Source: a bacterium (GTDB lineage Bacteria > Vulcanimicrobiota > Xenobia > RGZZ01). Taken from it: a stretch of 6,722 bases of DNA. The stretch spans positions 1-6,722 of the forward strand of contig JAJXVI010000141.1 of the NCBI GenBank assembly GCA_021782195.1, written 5' to 3'. The position numbers and the translations under genes were made by a program. Below are positions 1 to 6,587 of this stretch, in pieces (the stretch's first letter is position 1; every line of letters starts with the position of its first letter). The notes below the pieces were generated by a model. It did not search any database and was not told the origin of the DNA. It was given only the letters and a program-made list of their open reading frames with translations.

Positions 1-1005
1 TGTGATGACTCGCTTGTTCACAAGCTCCATGAGGGAATCGTCCATCAGCTTCATGCCCTTTGAGCGGCCCATCTGCATCGCGTTCGGAAGCTGGAAGTCC
101 TTACCCTCACGAATCAGGTTCCCCACCGAGGGGTTGACCAGCAGCAGTTCATAGGCCACCACTCGACCGGTTCCGTCTGCCCGCAGCACAAGCTGCTGAC
201 TGACCACTCCTCGCAACGACTCACTGAGCATGGTGCGAATCTGGGCCTGCTGGCTCGTCGGGAAGGAGTCGATGATGCGCTGGACGGTCTGGATTGCACT
301 CCTGGTATGCAGGGTTCCGAGGACAAGATGGCCCGTCTCGGCCGCCGAGATGGCCAGGGAGATCGTCTCAAGGTCGCGCATCTCGGCCACCACCACGATG
401 TCCGGGTCCTCACGAAGAGCGGCGCGCAGTGCCGTCGAGAACTTATCCACGTGCTGACCCACCTGGCGCTGCACGATAAGCGAGCGATCATTCTCAAAGA
501 TGTATTCGATGGGCTCCTCAATGGTGAGGATGTGTGATGCGCGCGTCTCATTCACGTGCTGGATGAGCGCGGCGAGCGTGCTGGTCTTTCCGCACCCCGA
601 AGGCCCCACGACCAGGACCAGGCCATGATGGTGGTGGGTAAGTGTCTCCAGGATGACGGGAAGCCCGAGTTCCTCCAGCGTTGGAATACGCGCTGGAACG
701 CCACGAAAAACCAGATTCAGACCGTTCTTCTGGACAAAGGCATTGGCGCGAAAGCGCGACATCTCGCAGGGAACGCTGATGTCGTAGACAAAGTCGAGAT
801 TGGACTCCTCCACCAGTTCGTGCATCTGGACGTCGGTAAGCAGTTGCGATGCCATGCGCCCGACCTCTTCCGCCTCCAGTGGGGGATGATTGAGCGTCTC
901 GAGCTGGCCGTGAACACGAATCTTCGGAGGCGCCCCAGACGGCAGGTGGAGGTCGGAGCCCCGCGCATCCACCATTTCGAGAAGGAATCGATCGACCTGA
1001 TTCAT
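1..1005 (-). CDS. pilT: PilT-type twitching motility ATPase, C-terminus cut by window edge
   Basis: This is a hexameric cytoplasmic ATPase of the GspE/PilT family that powers retraction of type IV pili. The 335 visible codons start at ATG 1005 and stay open to base 1; PilT proteins are usually about 345-370 residues, so only a short tail is missing. Visible signatures in order are SDLH (17-20), Walker A GPSGCGKT (134-141), the Asp box TIEEPIEY (161-168), a Walker B region DPDIVVVAEMRD (200-211) and the His box TGHLVLGTLHT (224-234). The C-terminal retraction motif, AIRNLIRE in classical PilT, reads SVGNLIRE (293-300). Two positions differ from textbook PilT: AEMRD replaces GEMRD, and SVG replaces AIR. 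The C-terminal region (NLIREGK, LMDDSL) favours PilT over PilB. A PilT paralogue such as PilU is possible. The ribosome binding site is weak (AGGA about 7 bases before the ATG). It is divergent from the next gene. Confidence 0.92.
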   Translation of the reverse strand, partial: MNQVDRFLLEMVDARGSDLHLPSGAPPKIRVHGQLETLNHPPLEAEEVGRMASQLLTDVQMHELVEESNLDFVYDISVPCEMSRFRANAFVQKNGLNLVFRGVPARIPTLEELGLPVILETLTHHHHGLVLVVGPSGCGKTSTLAALIQHVNETRASHILTIEEPIEYIFENDRSLIVQRQVGQHVDKFSTALRAALREDPDIVVVAEMRDLETISLAISAAETGHLVLGTLHTRSAIQTVQRIIDSFPTSQQAQIRTMLSESLRGVVSQQLVLRADGTGRVVAYELLLVNPSVGNLIREGKDFQLPNAMQMGRSKGMKLMDDSLMELVNKRVIT

Positions 1006-1092
1006 AGCTTGGTCCTGTCCGTGAGATAGGCAACCGGCGTCTGCGCATTGCAGTGCAACGGCGCTGTCGGTACAGAGCGTGCAGGCCAGGGC

Positions 1093-1121
1093 GCCGTCGC
1101 CACCAAGAGCGGCGCGACGGC
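1093..1121. repeat. Inverted repeat in the divergent promoter region
   Basis: GCCGTCGC (1093-1100) and its exact reverse complement GCGACGGC (1114-1121) flank a 13-base spacer. The placement between divergent genes would suit an operator, but GC-rich DNA gives such repeats by chance and no regulator gene is in the window. Function is not shown. Confidence 0.3.
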
Positions 1122-1223
1122 ACGCGAAAGAACTAGACTTAGACTGCAAGTAGCGCATCTCCTCTCCCGCGCCGGCCGGCAGGAGGAAGACAGGCGCGCA
1201 CAGCAAACGCGCGGAAGGAGAGC

Positions 1224-1229
1224 AGGAGG
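1224..1229 (+). promoter_or_regulatory. Shine-Dalgarno site fixing the oxidoreductase start
   Basis: A perfect AGGAGG lies 4 bases before ATG 1234, with a second purine-rich GGAAGGAG at 1213-1220. It supports the start at 1234 over the longer open frame that reaches back to 1048. Confidence 0.7.
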
Positions 1230-1233
1230 CATC

Positions 1234-2184
1234 ATGAAGGCGATACGGTTTGCACGTTTCGGAGGACCCGAAGTACTCACCATGGAGACTGTGAGCACTT
1301 GCCACGCGGAGGCTGACGAGATCGTGGTGGAAGTCGGGGCAACGGCAGTCAACCCGAGCGACGTGAAGAACATCCGCGGATTCATGTCCCACACCACGCT
1401 CCCTCGAACGCCGGGTCGCGACTTTGCCGGTGTCGTACGCGAAGGTCCAAGCGGGTTGATCGGCGCCGATGTATTCGGATGTGGTGGCGAGCTCGGGTTT
1501 GTGCGGGACGGGACGCACGCCGAGTACGTTCGCCTTCCGCGCGGAGGCGTGGTGGTGCGGCCGCGCCGAATCGGCGTGGAGCAGGCTGCTGGCATCGGTG
1601 TTCCATTCGTCACGGCCCTGGCCTGCCTGCGTGAGACGGACGGTCTGCGTTCCGGCCAGACGGTGCTCGTCAGCGGAGCGACAGGTGCTGTGGGGGGCGC
1701 GGCCTGCCAGATCGCCGCGTGGAAAGGGTTGCGCGTCCTCGGAACGGTGCGCCGGGCAAGCGATGCGCCCCGCATCCTCGGCGAGATGATCGACCTGTCC
1801 GCCGGACCGCTCGACGAACAGGTGCGTCGGCTTACAGCCGGACGCGGCGCTGACATTTTCATCGACACGGTCGGTCTGATTGGAGGCGGCCTGCGAGCCA
1901 TTGCCGAAGGTGGACGGGTGGCCGTGATCTCCCACGGAAGCGAGCGGGTCGTGCCGATCGATCTGCTCGATCTCTATCGGAGAAATCTCCACCTCACAGG
2001 CATCAACTCGCTGCTTTTCGACGCGTGCACCTGCGCACGACTCCTCACCGAGATGATCGACGGATTTGAGCGCGGCGCTCTCCGTCCTCCCTCAGTGGGC
2101 CGAGTTCTGGGCCTCGAGCAAGCCGCGCAGGCCTACCAGGCGGTCGAGGAGGGTGCACCGGCACGCGTCATCCTGCGACCCTGA
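1234..2184 (+). CDS. Zinc-independent MDR family oxidoreductase (quinone oxidoreductase-like)
   Basis: This 316-residue protein belongs to the medium-chain dehydrogenase/reductase superfamily, in the quinone oxidoreductase (Qor/zeta-crystallin) branch that uses NAD(P)H to reduce quinones or enones. The start MKAIRFARFGGPEVL is typical of the branch. The catalytic-domain signatures are AVNPSDVKN (38-46) and PGRDFAGVV (60-68). The nucleotide-binding Rossmann loop is VSGATGAVGGAA (146-157), followed by RGADIFIDTVG (204-214) and the usual C-terminal ending RVILRP (311-316). The ligands for catalytic and structural zinc found in alcohol dehydrogenases are absent, and the length is normal for the branch. 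The start is set by AGGAGG just upstream. It lies 47 bases before the nicotinate phosphoribosyltransferase gene on the same strand, so the two may be cotranscribed. The physiological substrate cannot be read from sequence; quinones, enones or aldehydes are all possible. Confidence 0.88.
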   Translation: MKAIRFARFGGPEVLTMETVSTCHAEADEIVVEVGATAVNPSDVKNIRGFMSHTTLPRTPGRDFAGVVREGPSGLIGADVFGCGGELGFVRDGTHAEYVRLPRGGVVVRPRRIGVEQAAGIGVPFVTALACLRETDGLRSGQTVLVSGATGAVGGAACQIAAWKGLRVLGTVRRASDAPRILGEMIDLSAGPLDEQVRRLTAGRGADIFIDTVGLIGGGLRAIAEGGRVAVISHGSERVVPIDLLDLYRRNLHLTGINSLLFDACTCARLLTEMIDGFERGALRPPSVGRVLGLEQAAQAYQAVEEGAPARVILRP

Positions 2185-2231
2185 CGAGCGGGAAGGGACA
2201 ATCGAGGCACGCGCGTAACTCTGCATCGCAT

Positions 2232-3716
2232 ATGCCGCAGTCAGCCATTCACCTAGACGGAGCCCTCCTGACCGATTTCTACCAGCTCACCATGATGGGC
2301 GGTTACCTCGCAAACAACAAGGTCGACCAGCAGGCTGTCTTCGAACTGTACTTCCGCAAGGTCCCCGACGATGGGGGCTATTGCATTGCAAGCGGGCTTG
2401 AACAGGCGCTCGACTACGTGCAGAGCATTCGCTTCAGCGGGCGTGACATCGACTATCTGCGCTCCCTGTCAAAGTTTGCTCCATCGTTTCTGGAGTATCT
2501 GCGTGAGTTCTCGTTTCGGGGCGACATCGACGCACTGGAAGAAGGCAGCCTGGTATTCCCGAACGAACCACTGCTACGCGTTAGTGCCAGCATGGCCGAA
2601 GCACAGTTGCTGGAGACCGCCCTCCTCACAATCATCAACTTCCAGACGCTCATCGCGACAAAGGCGTCACGCATCTGCTACGCCGCGGGGCATGGTGCGG
2701 TTCTTGAATTTGGGATGCGCCGTGCCCAGGGGCTTGACGGTGCCATGAGCGCCAGCCGCGCGGCCTATATCGGAGGCTGTGCGGCCACTTCGAACGTTGC
2801 AGCCGGTCGTGACTTCAATATTCCGGTGCAGGGCACACAGGCCCATTCCTGGGTCATGTCATTTTCGTCTGAACTCGAGGCCTTTCGTGCCTACGCACGC
2901 GCCTACCCGGAATCGTGCGCCCTGCTGGTGGACACCTACGATACCATCCAGGAGGGCGTGCCAAACGCCATCATTGTGGGGCATGAGATGGAAGCTCGCG
3001 GCGAATCTTTGCGCGCCGTACGCCTCGACTCGGGAGACCTTTCTTTTCTCTCAAAAGAATGTCGCCGCATGCTGGATGACGCAGGGCTTTCGTATGTAAA
3101 GATTTTTGCCTCAAGCGACCTCGACGAGTGGCTGATCCGTGACCTCCGTGCGCAGGGAGCCCGAATCGATACGTGGGGCGTGGGCACAAGACTCGTGACG
3201 TCTCACAGCAGTCCGGCACTGGGAGGCGTCTACAAACTCGTGGGGGCCACCGAGCAGGGCGTCATGGTGCCGCGCATCAAGGTCTCCTCAAACCCGGAAA
3301 AGACAACGACGCCCGGTGCCAAGCAGATCTGGCGGATCTACGACGACAGCGGCATGATGGCGGGCGACGCCCTGGCTCTCGCGGACGAACAGTGCGATCC
3401 GGGCGTATCGCCCATGCGTACGAGACATCCACACTATTTCTACCTGCACCGCACATACAGCCACACATTTCGTGCGGAACCGCTTCTGGTACCGGTCGTA
3501 CGAGGTGGCAAAAGGGTCTACACACCTCCCCCTCTTGCCGAGATCCGAAGCCGCGCCATGGCGCAACTGGCTGCCCTGCGCGACGAGCACAAGCGATTCA
3601 TCAATGCCGATATCTACTGGGTCGGATTGAGCGAGCGTCTGTTTGAACTCCGAGCTCGTCTCATCGAGCAGGTCTCGGCGACTGAGAAGGCGGACGAGCC
3701 TCGTCACCCCGGCTGA
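2232..3716 (+). CDS. pncB: Nicotinate phosphoribosyltransferase
   Basis: The enzyme condenses nicotinic acid with PRPP, with ATP hydrolysis, to give nicotinate mononucleotide, the entry step of NAD salvage by the Preiss-Handler route in the cytoplasm. The 494-residue product is full length for the bacterial family. Signatures are LLTDFYQLTM (12-21), FELYFRKVP (37-45), LEFGMRRAQG (158-167), GTQAHSW (201-207), LLVDTYDT (231-238), VRLDSGDL (263-270), IFASSDLDE (291-299) and WGVGTRLVTS (315-324). H205 in GTQAHSW matches the histidine that is phosphorylated in characterised family members. ATG 2232 leaves the expected short lead before LLTDFYQLTM, but no good Shine-Dalgarno site precedes it; the nearest purine run is about 23 bases away. 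Translation may depend on the gene upstream, which ends 47 bases earlier. A strong hairpin overlaps the stop codon. Confidence 0.95.
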   Translation: MPQSAIHLDGALLTDFYQLTMMGGYLANNKVDQQAVFELYFRKVPDDGGYCIASGLEQALDYVQSIRFSGRDIDYLRSLSKFAPSFLEYLREFSFRGDIDALEEGSLVFPNEPLLRVSASMAEAQLLETALLTIINFQTLIATKASRICYAAGHGAVLEFGMRRAQGLDGAMSASRAAYIGGCAATSNVAAGRDFNIPVQGTQAHSWVMSFSSELEAFRAYARAYPESCALLVDTYDTIQEGVPNAIIVGHEMEARGESLRAVRLDSGDLSFLSKECRRMLDDAGLSYVKIFASSDLDEWLIRDLRAQGARIDTWGVGTRLVTSHSSPALGGVYKLVGATEQGVMVPRIKVSSNPEKTTTPGAKQIWRIYDDSGMMAGDALALADEQCDPGVSPMRTRHPHYFYLHRTYSHTFRAEPLLVPVVRGGKRVYTPPPLAEIRSRAMAQLAALRDEHKRFINADIYWVGLSERLFELRARLIEQVSATEKADEPRHPG

Positions 3717-3728
3717 GGCTCGTCTGCC
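3689..3728 (+). terminator. Strong hairpin overlapping the pncB stop codon
   Basis: GACGAGCCTC (3693-3702) pairs perfectly with GAGGCTCGTC (3715-3724) around a 12-base loop. Four more pairs outside it (GGCG 3689-3692 with TGCC 3725-3728, one of them G-U) extend the stem to 14 pairs. The pncB stop TGA (3714-3716) sits at the 5' base of the right arm. No run of T follows, so this is not a standard intrinsic terminator. It may attenuate transcription or protect the 3' end of the upstream message, separating pncB from the next gene 110 bases on. Confidence 0.5.
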
Positions 3729-3826
3729 AACAGTTCCTTCCAGAATCCGCAACAAGCGGAGAACCTTCAACGGCCTCCAGAGAACGCCATCCCGACCAAT
3801 CTCGGATCCTCACGGAGAAACTTTGC

Positions 3827-4585
3827 ATGCCCGCACTTCAAGACCCCGTCGTACTCAAGAACCAGCCGCGAGACTTTGCGGAATACTGCACAACCGTGCG
3901 CACGGAAGGAACCGGAGCCGTCGCCTGGTTGACGGAACCCGAAGCTCGCTGGACCGTGCCCGCATCGTTGCAGAGCAAGGTGGCAGAGGACGGTGAGCAT
4001 CTTCCGTATTCTGGTGACACCATCGTGCTCCCTTTGGACGAAACGGGCATCGACCTGTGTCGTGGCCTCCAGCACCACTGTCGCCAGCACATGGGTACGA
4101 ATCTTGCCTCGCCGCTGGATGCGTCCACCTTCCACGTGACCCTGCACGACCTGCATCATGGATCGTCGCCCCAACCACTCGAGACAAGCGCAAAGGCGTG
4201 TCGTGACCGTTTCGCGGCGCTCGCCGAAGCGCTCCCCGATGAACTCGCCGTCGTTACACTCGTTCCCACCGTCGTCCATCCGTGCGTAAATGTGTCGCTC
4301 GTGCTCGGGCTCGTACCAGCCACCGACCGAGACTTTCGGACACTGATGAACGTCTACAATCTCTTCGAGGACGTCGTATTGATCCCGCACTGGCCCCGAC
4401 TGCACGTCACGCTTGACTACTTCCGCCCGGTTGCCCCAGAGCCGCAAGTGGTGTACAGGGGCCTGCCGGCTCCTGGCTTCAAGTCGCTGACGCTTGACAT
4501 GCGCTCACTCGCCTACCAGGAATTCAGCGACATGAACCACTATCGGACGGTCTTTACCCTCAGTGACTGCGCAGCCTCGCGCTGA
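3827..4585 (+). CDS. 2H phosphoesterase superfamily protein (two HxT motifs)
   Basis: The 252-residue product carries two HxT motifs, each followed by hydrophobic sequence: FHVTLHDL (102-109; H103, T105) and LHVTLDYF (192-199; H193, T195). The spacing of about 90 residues and placement at the ends of beta strands fit the 2H superfamily (LigT/ThpR, cyclic phosphodiesterases, AKAP7 and relatives). In these enzymes the two His-Thr pairs act on 2',3'- or 1'',2''-cyclic phosphates or 2',5' bonds. The segment VYNLFEDVVLIPHWP (176-190) precedes the second motif. No signal peptide or membrane segment is visible, so it should be cytoplasmic. ATG 3827 has GGAGA eight bases upstream. The neighbour pncB suggests a role in NAD or PRPP chemistry, but the true substrate is unknown; tRNA or RNA-end processing is the main alternative. 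I do not recognise a named gene. Confidence 0.75.
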   Translation: MPALQDPVVLKNQPRDFAEYCTTVRTEGTGAVAWLTEPEARWTVPASLQSKVAEDGEHLPYSGDTIVLPLDETGIDLCRGLQHHCRQHMGTNLASPLDASTFHVTLHDLHHGSSPQPLETSAKACRDRFAALAEALPDELAVVTLVPTVVHPCVNVSLVLGLVPATDRDFRTLMNVYNLFEDVVLIPHWPRLHVTLDYFRPVAPEPQVVYRGLPAPGFKSLTLDMRSLAYQEFSDMNHYRTVFTLSDCAASR

Positions 4586-4622
4586 CCGGAGCAAGAGCCG
4601 GCTGTGGCCAGGACGGAACGAT

Positions 4623-4642
4623 GGTCCCGGGTTCGCCCGACC
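4623..4642. terminator. TTCG-loop hairpin between convergent genes
   Basis: CGGG (4628-4631) and CCCG (4636-4639) close a TTCG tetraloop. GGT/ACC extends the stem beyond a two-base bulge. It lies in the 89-base gap between convergent genes (4586-4674) and could help terminate transcription from both sides. There is no T-tract on either strand, and an alternative pairing of GTCCC with GGGAC downstream is possible, so the call is tentative. Confidence 0.35.
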
Positions 4643-4674
4643 GGGGACGCCTGCCGAATGTGCTGAAATGCCGA

Positions 4675-5592
4675 CTATGGTCGAGGCAGAGAGGTTGAAG
4701 GAGTTTCCTTTAGCGCGTGGATTCCGCCCTGCATGAGGGCATCCATGTCGGTCGCGACTTCCTCCTTGAACAGAAGACCGTACTGGAAGGTTGACGGGAC
4801 CTGGATTGCAAGATGCTCGTACGGCCCCTCTACCGCGGCGATACAGTGCGCCATTCCGGGTTCCACCACGAGCAGATCGCCCCGTTCGGCTGTCACGTAG
4901 CCACTTTCGGTGGCCAGTGCGGCACGCCCGTTCGTAATGAGATAGGCCTCGACCTGGCGACGCCCCTCGCGCACCGGGTGACGATGAAACGTCTCCGACT
5001 GCCGCACGTCATGAAATCCGTGTATTCCCTGCAGGTCTGAGCACACGTGAGATACGCCGGTCACAAACGGAGCGCCCTGACCGGGCCACGCGGTGGAATT
5101 CAGAATCCATTCAGTCACCGAGCCGGTCCAGAGGTTTCGCTTGTCGCTCTCAGTGTAGGCAACGGCACGCCCGCGCTCCCATGCGAGGCCACTCGCATCC
5201 CAGCCACGATGAGGATAGGGTCGCCCGAGTTTCACGATATCCGCAAAAGTCTGACCCTGCGGCCCATGAGGTTCGTACCATGATGGAGCCTTCTCACTTC
5301 GCACCAGCAGCACGTCGCCCTGTATCCCCTTCACCGCAACCTGACCTTGCATGCGAGCATCGATGCGCACTCCCCCCGGTCTGTCGAGGGAAACTTCAGC
5401 CCCATCAACGGACAGGTCGACTCGCGCATCGCGCGGCACGATGATCGCCGTATCTGCGGTGAACGTCGCGGGGTCTTCAAGTTGTCGAGAGGCTGCGGCA
5501 CCGTACCACGCCCGCGTCCCGGTCTGGGGGTCAAGCAACACGCTCCCAGCCAGTACTTGAGGGGGAATTCCACCAATTGAAACTACACGCAC
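4675..5592 (-). CDS. Cupin domain protein of unknown function
   Basis: The C-terminal third of this 305-residue protein is a cupin barrel. Cupin motif 1 is FHRHP...E (H203, H205, E215), and motif 2 is VVEPGMAHC (243-250) with H249. All four usual metal ligands are therefore present and a divalent metal should bind. Cupins include dioxygenases, isomerases, epimerases and binding proteins, and the sequence does not say which applies here. The first 195 residues are not recognised; they contain a possible beta-rich stretch (about 45-98) and a Trp/Tyr/His/Pro-rich segment (105-145), and might be a degenerate second barrel. No signal peptide is seen. The start is GTG 5592, preceded by AGGGGGT (5610-5604) inside the end of the upstream TPR gene, from which it is separated by only 9 bases. 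Co-translation with that gene is likely. Confidence 0.75.
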   Translation of the reverse strand: MRVVSIGGIPPQVLAGSVLLDPQTGTRAWYGAAASRQLEDPATFTADTAIIVPRDARVDLSVDGAEVSLDRPGGVRIDARMQGQVAVKGIQGDVLLVRSEKAPSWYEPHGPQGQTFADIVKLGRPYPHRGWDASGLAWERGRAVAYTESDKRNLWTGSVTEWILNSTAWPGQGAPFVTGVSHVCSDLQGIHGFHDVRQSETFHRHPVREGRRQVEAYLITNGRAALATESGYVTAERGDLLVVEPGMAHCIAAVEGPYEHLAIQVPSTFQYGLLFKEEVATDMDALMQGGIHALKETPSTSLPRP

Positions 5593-5601
5593 GGCAAGAT
5601 T

Positions 5602-6498
5602 CTACCCCCTGTGGAGCATGGGTGCAATACCCGATAAACCCGATGCCCGCACCTGACCTGGCTCTGGCACCTGGTAGGGAAGCATCCCCTCGTAGAGTTT
5701 CCGACGCGCCACGATGCGCGTGCGATAACCGGGTCTCGCCAGATGCTCGGCGGCCTGTGCCGTCTCCACTGCGCGGCGATAGCGCGCACACCGGGCATAG
5801 GCCGCAGCGAGTGCGTCAAGAGCGCTGGGGTCCTGGTTGCCGGTGAGATCGCACGCCCTCGTCGCTTCCTTGAGTGCCAGTGGACCATCGAGCAGCGACG
5901 GGTCGAACGCGGTCGCGTGAATCCAGGCCAGTCGCGTCAGGGCCGTAAAGTAGCGTGGGTCGATGACGAGACATTGCTGATAGTCTGCGACAGCTCGTTT
6001 CAGATGCCCCAACCCTTCCTCTGCTCGCGCCAGACTGATCAGCAATACCCTGTGTTTCGGAAAGCGAGCCAGACCCGACTTTGCGGCATTGACTGCTTCA
6101 CTGTAGCGACGCGCAACCACCAGTGTGTACGCCAGATAGCTGCAGGCCGACTCGAAATCCGGTTGAATTGAGACTGCCTTCTGCAGATCGATGATGGCCT
6201 CGGTCAAGCGGCGCTTGCGCTGCATCACGAGCGCCTCATTGTAGTACGCCGCAGCGTAGTCGGGACGAATCTGCAGCGCTGCGTCGAAATGCCCGAGCGC
6301 CTGGATAAGCTGGCCGGAAGCAAGCAACAGCACACCGAGACTGTTCTGAGCGACTGCGTCGTCGTGATAGAGAGCAAGACTGTGCTTGTAGTCCCGGGTG
6401 GCGTCTACCGTACTGCCTGCACGGGCCTCGGCCTGCGCAGCATCGAGATCAGCCAGAAGCGGCTTGGCATCGAACGGTTCAAAGTGGTCTACATCCAC
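5602..6498 (-). CDS. Tetratricopeptide repeat protein
   Basis: The 298-residue product is almost entirely TPR solenoid. Four adjacent 34-residue repeats follow one another without gaps at 48-81, 82-115, 116-149 and 150-183, each with the small/aromatic pattern (for example YNEALV, YLAYTL) and a Pro near its end. A longer divergent repeat (184-224) and a sixth (225-258) follow, then a tail with KLYEGMLPY, which recalls the LYxxGxPY endings of other bacterial TPR proteins. TPR solenoids bind partner proteins; no catalytic domain, signal peptide or membrane helix is visible. GTG 6498 is the first start after the in-frame stop at 6592-6594, but it has no good Shine-Dalgarno site. The first 20 or so residues read antisense to an aldo/keto reductase-like segment, so the natural start is uncertain. 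It is the upstream partner of the cupin gene. Confidence 0.8.
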   Translation of the reverse strand: MDVDHFEPFDAKPLLADLDAAQAEARAGSTVDATRDYKHSLALYHDDAVAQNSLGVLLLASGQLIQALGHFDAALQIRPDYAAAYYNEALVMQRKRRLTEAIIDLQKAVSIQPDFESACSYLAYTLVVARRYSEAVNAAKSGLARFPKHRVLLISLARAEEGLGHLKRAVADYQQCLVIDPRYFTALTRLAWIHATAFDPSLLDGPLALKEATRACDLTGNQDPSALDALAAAYARCARYRRAVETAQAAEHLARPGYRTRIVARRKLYEGMLPYQVPEPGQVRASGLSGIAPMLHRG

Positions 6499-6576
6499 GA
6501 CGCCATGGGCGTTCCCTGGGAGGTGGTGATGGGCAAAGGGGGCGCGCTCGAAGCGTTGCGCGACCTGCAGAGATAG
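6436..6576 (+). pseudogene. Probable aldo/keto reductase remnant
   Basis: The plus-strand frame reads RSIEISQKRLGIERF (6436-6480), then VVYIHDAMGVPWEVV, then GKGGALEALRDLQR and stops at TAG 6574-6576. SxxxSxxRLGIxRFxxVYIHD...GGALEALxxLQ is typical of the middle of an aldo/keto reductase barrel. About 100 residues should precede it and more than 150 should follow, but neither is present: the upstream DNA codes for TPR on the other strand and the frame stops. Of the 46 codons, 39 end in G or C, against 12 of 22 for the antisense TPR frame from its GTG start, which favours former coding on the plus strand. It may be a leftover of a gene broken by rearrangement. Chance resemblance or a sequencing error cannot be excluded. 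Confidence 0.45.
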
Positions 6577-6587
6577 GCGTGGAAAGA

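Larger units (their letters stand above)
1006..1233. other. Divergent intergenic region between pilT and the oxidoreductase
   Basis: These 228 bases separate two divergent genes, so promoters for both should lie here, but I see no convincing -35/-10 pair on either strand. The region contains an 8-base inverted repeat (1093-1121), a tandem duplication of TAGACT (1134-1145) and a GC palindrome GCCGGCCGGC (1171-1180). The plus-strand frame of the oxidoreductase stays open back to 1048, but that stretch has no resemblance to the family and precedes a good ribosome binding site, so I treat it as non-coding. Confidence 0.6.

Noticed and set aside
556..1029. 157-codon open frame on the plus strand opposite pilT
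   Set aside because: It lies wholly within the pilT N-terminal half, where SDLH and Walker A are unmistakable on the minus strand.
1048..1233. N-terminal extension of the oxidoreductase frame
   Set aside because: The added residues are Arg/Ala-rich and unlike the family, and a perfect AGGAGG points to ATG 1234.
1002..1901. 299-codon open frame on the minus strand opposite the oxidoreductase
   Set aside because: It is antisense to a clear MDR gene, is Arg/Pro/Ser-rich with no recognisable motif, and is a shadow of GC-rich coding DNA.
2228..2235. GCATATGC palindrome over the pncB start codon
   Set aside because: An 8-base palindrome is expected by chance, and no partner site or structure supports a role.
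3173..3646. 157-codon plus-strand frame inside pncB
   Set aside because: It is an alternative frame within conserved pncB sequence and is rich in Arg/Gly/His with no motif.
3767..4447. 226-codon minus-strand frame opposite the 2H gene
   Set aside because: The plus strand carries both HxT motifs with a proper ribosome binding site, and the minus frame has no family features.
6289..6435. Upstream part of the plus-strand frame containing the reductase remnant
   Set aside because: It shows no reductase similarity and is the antisense of well-formed TPR repeats.
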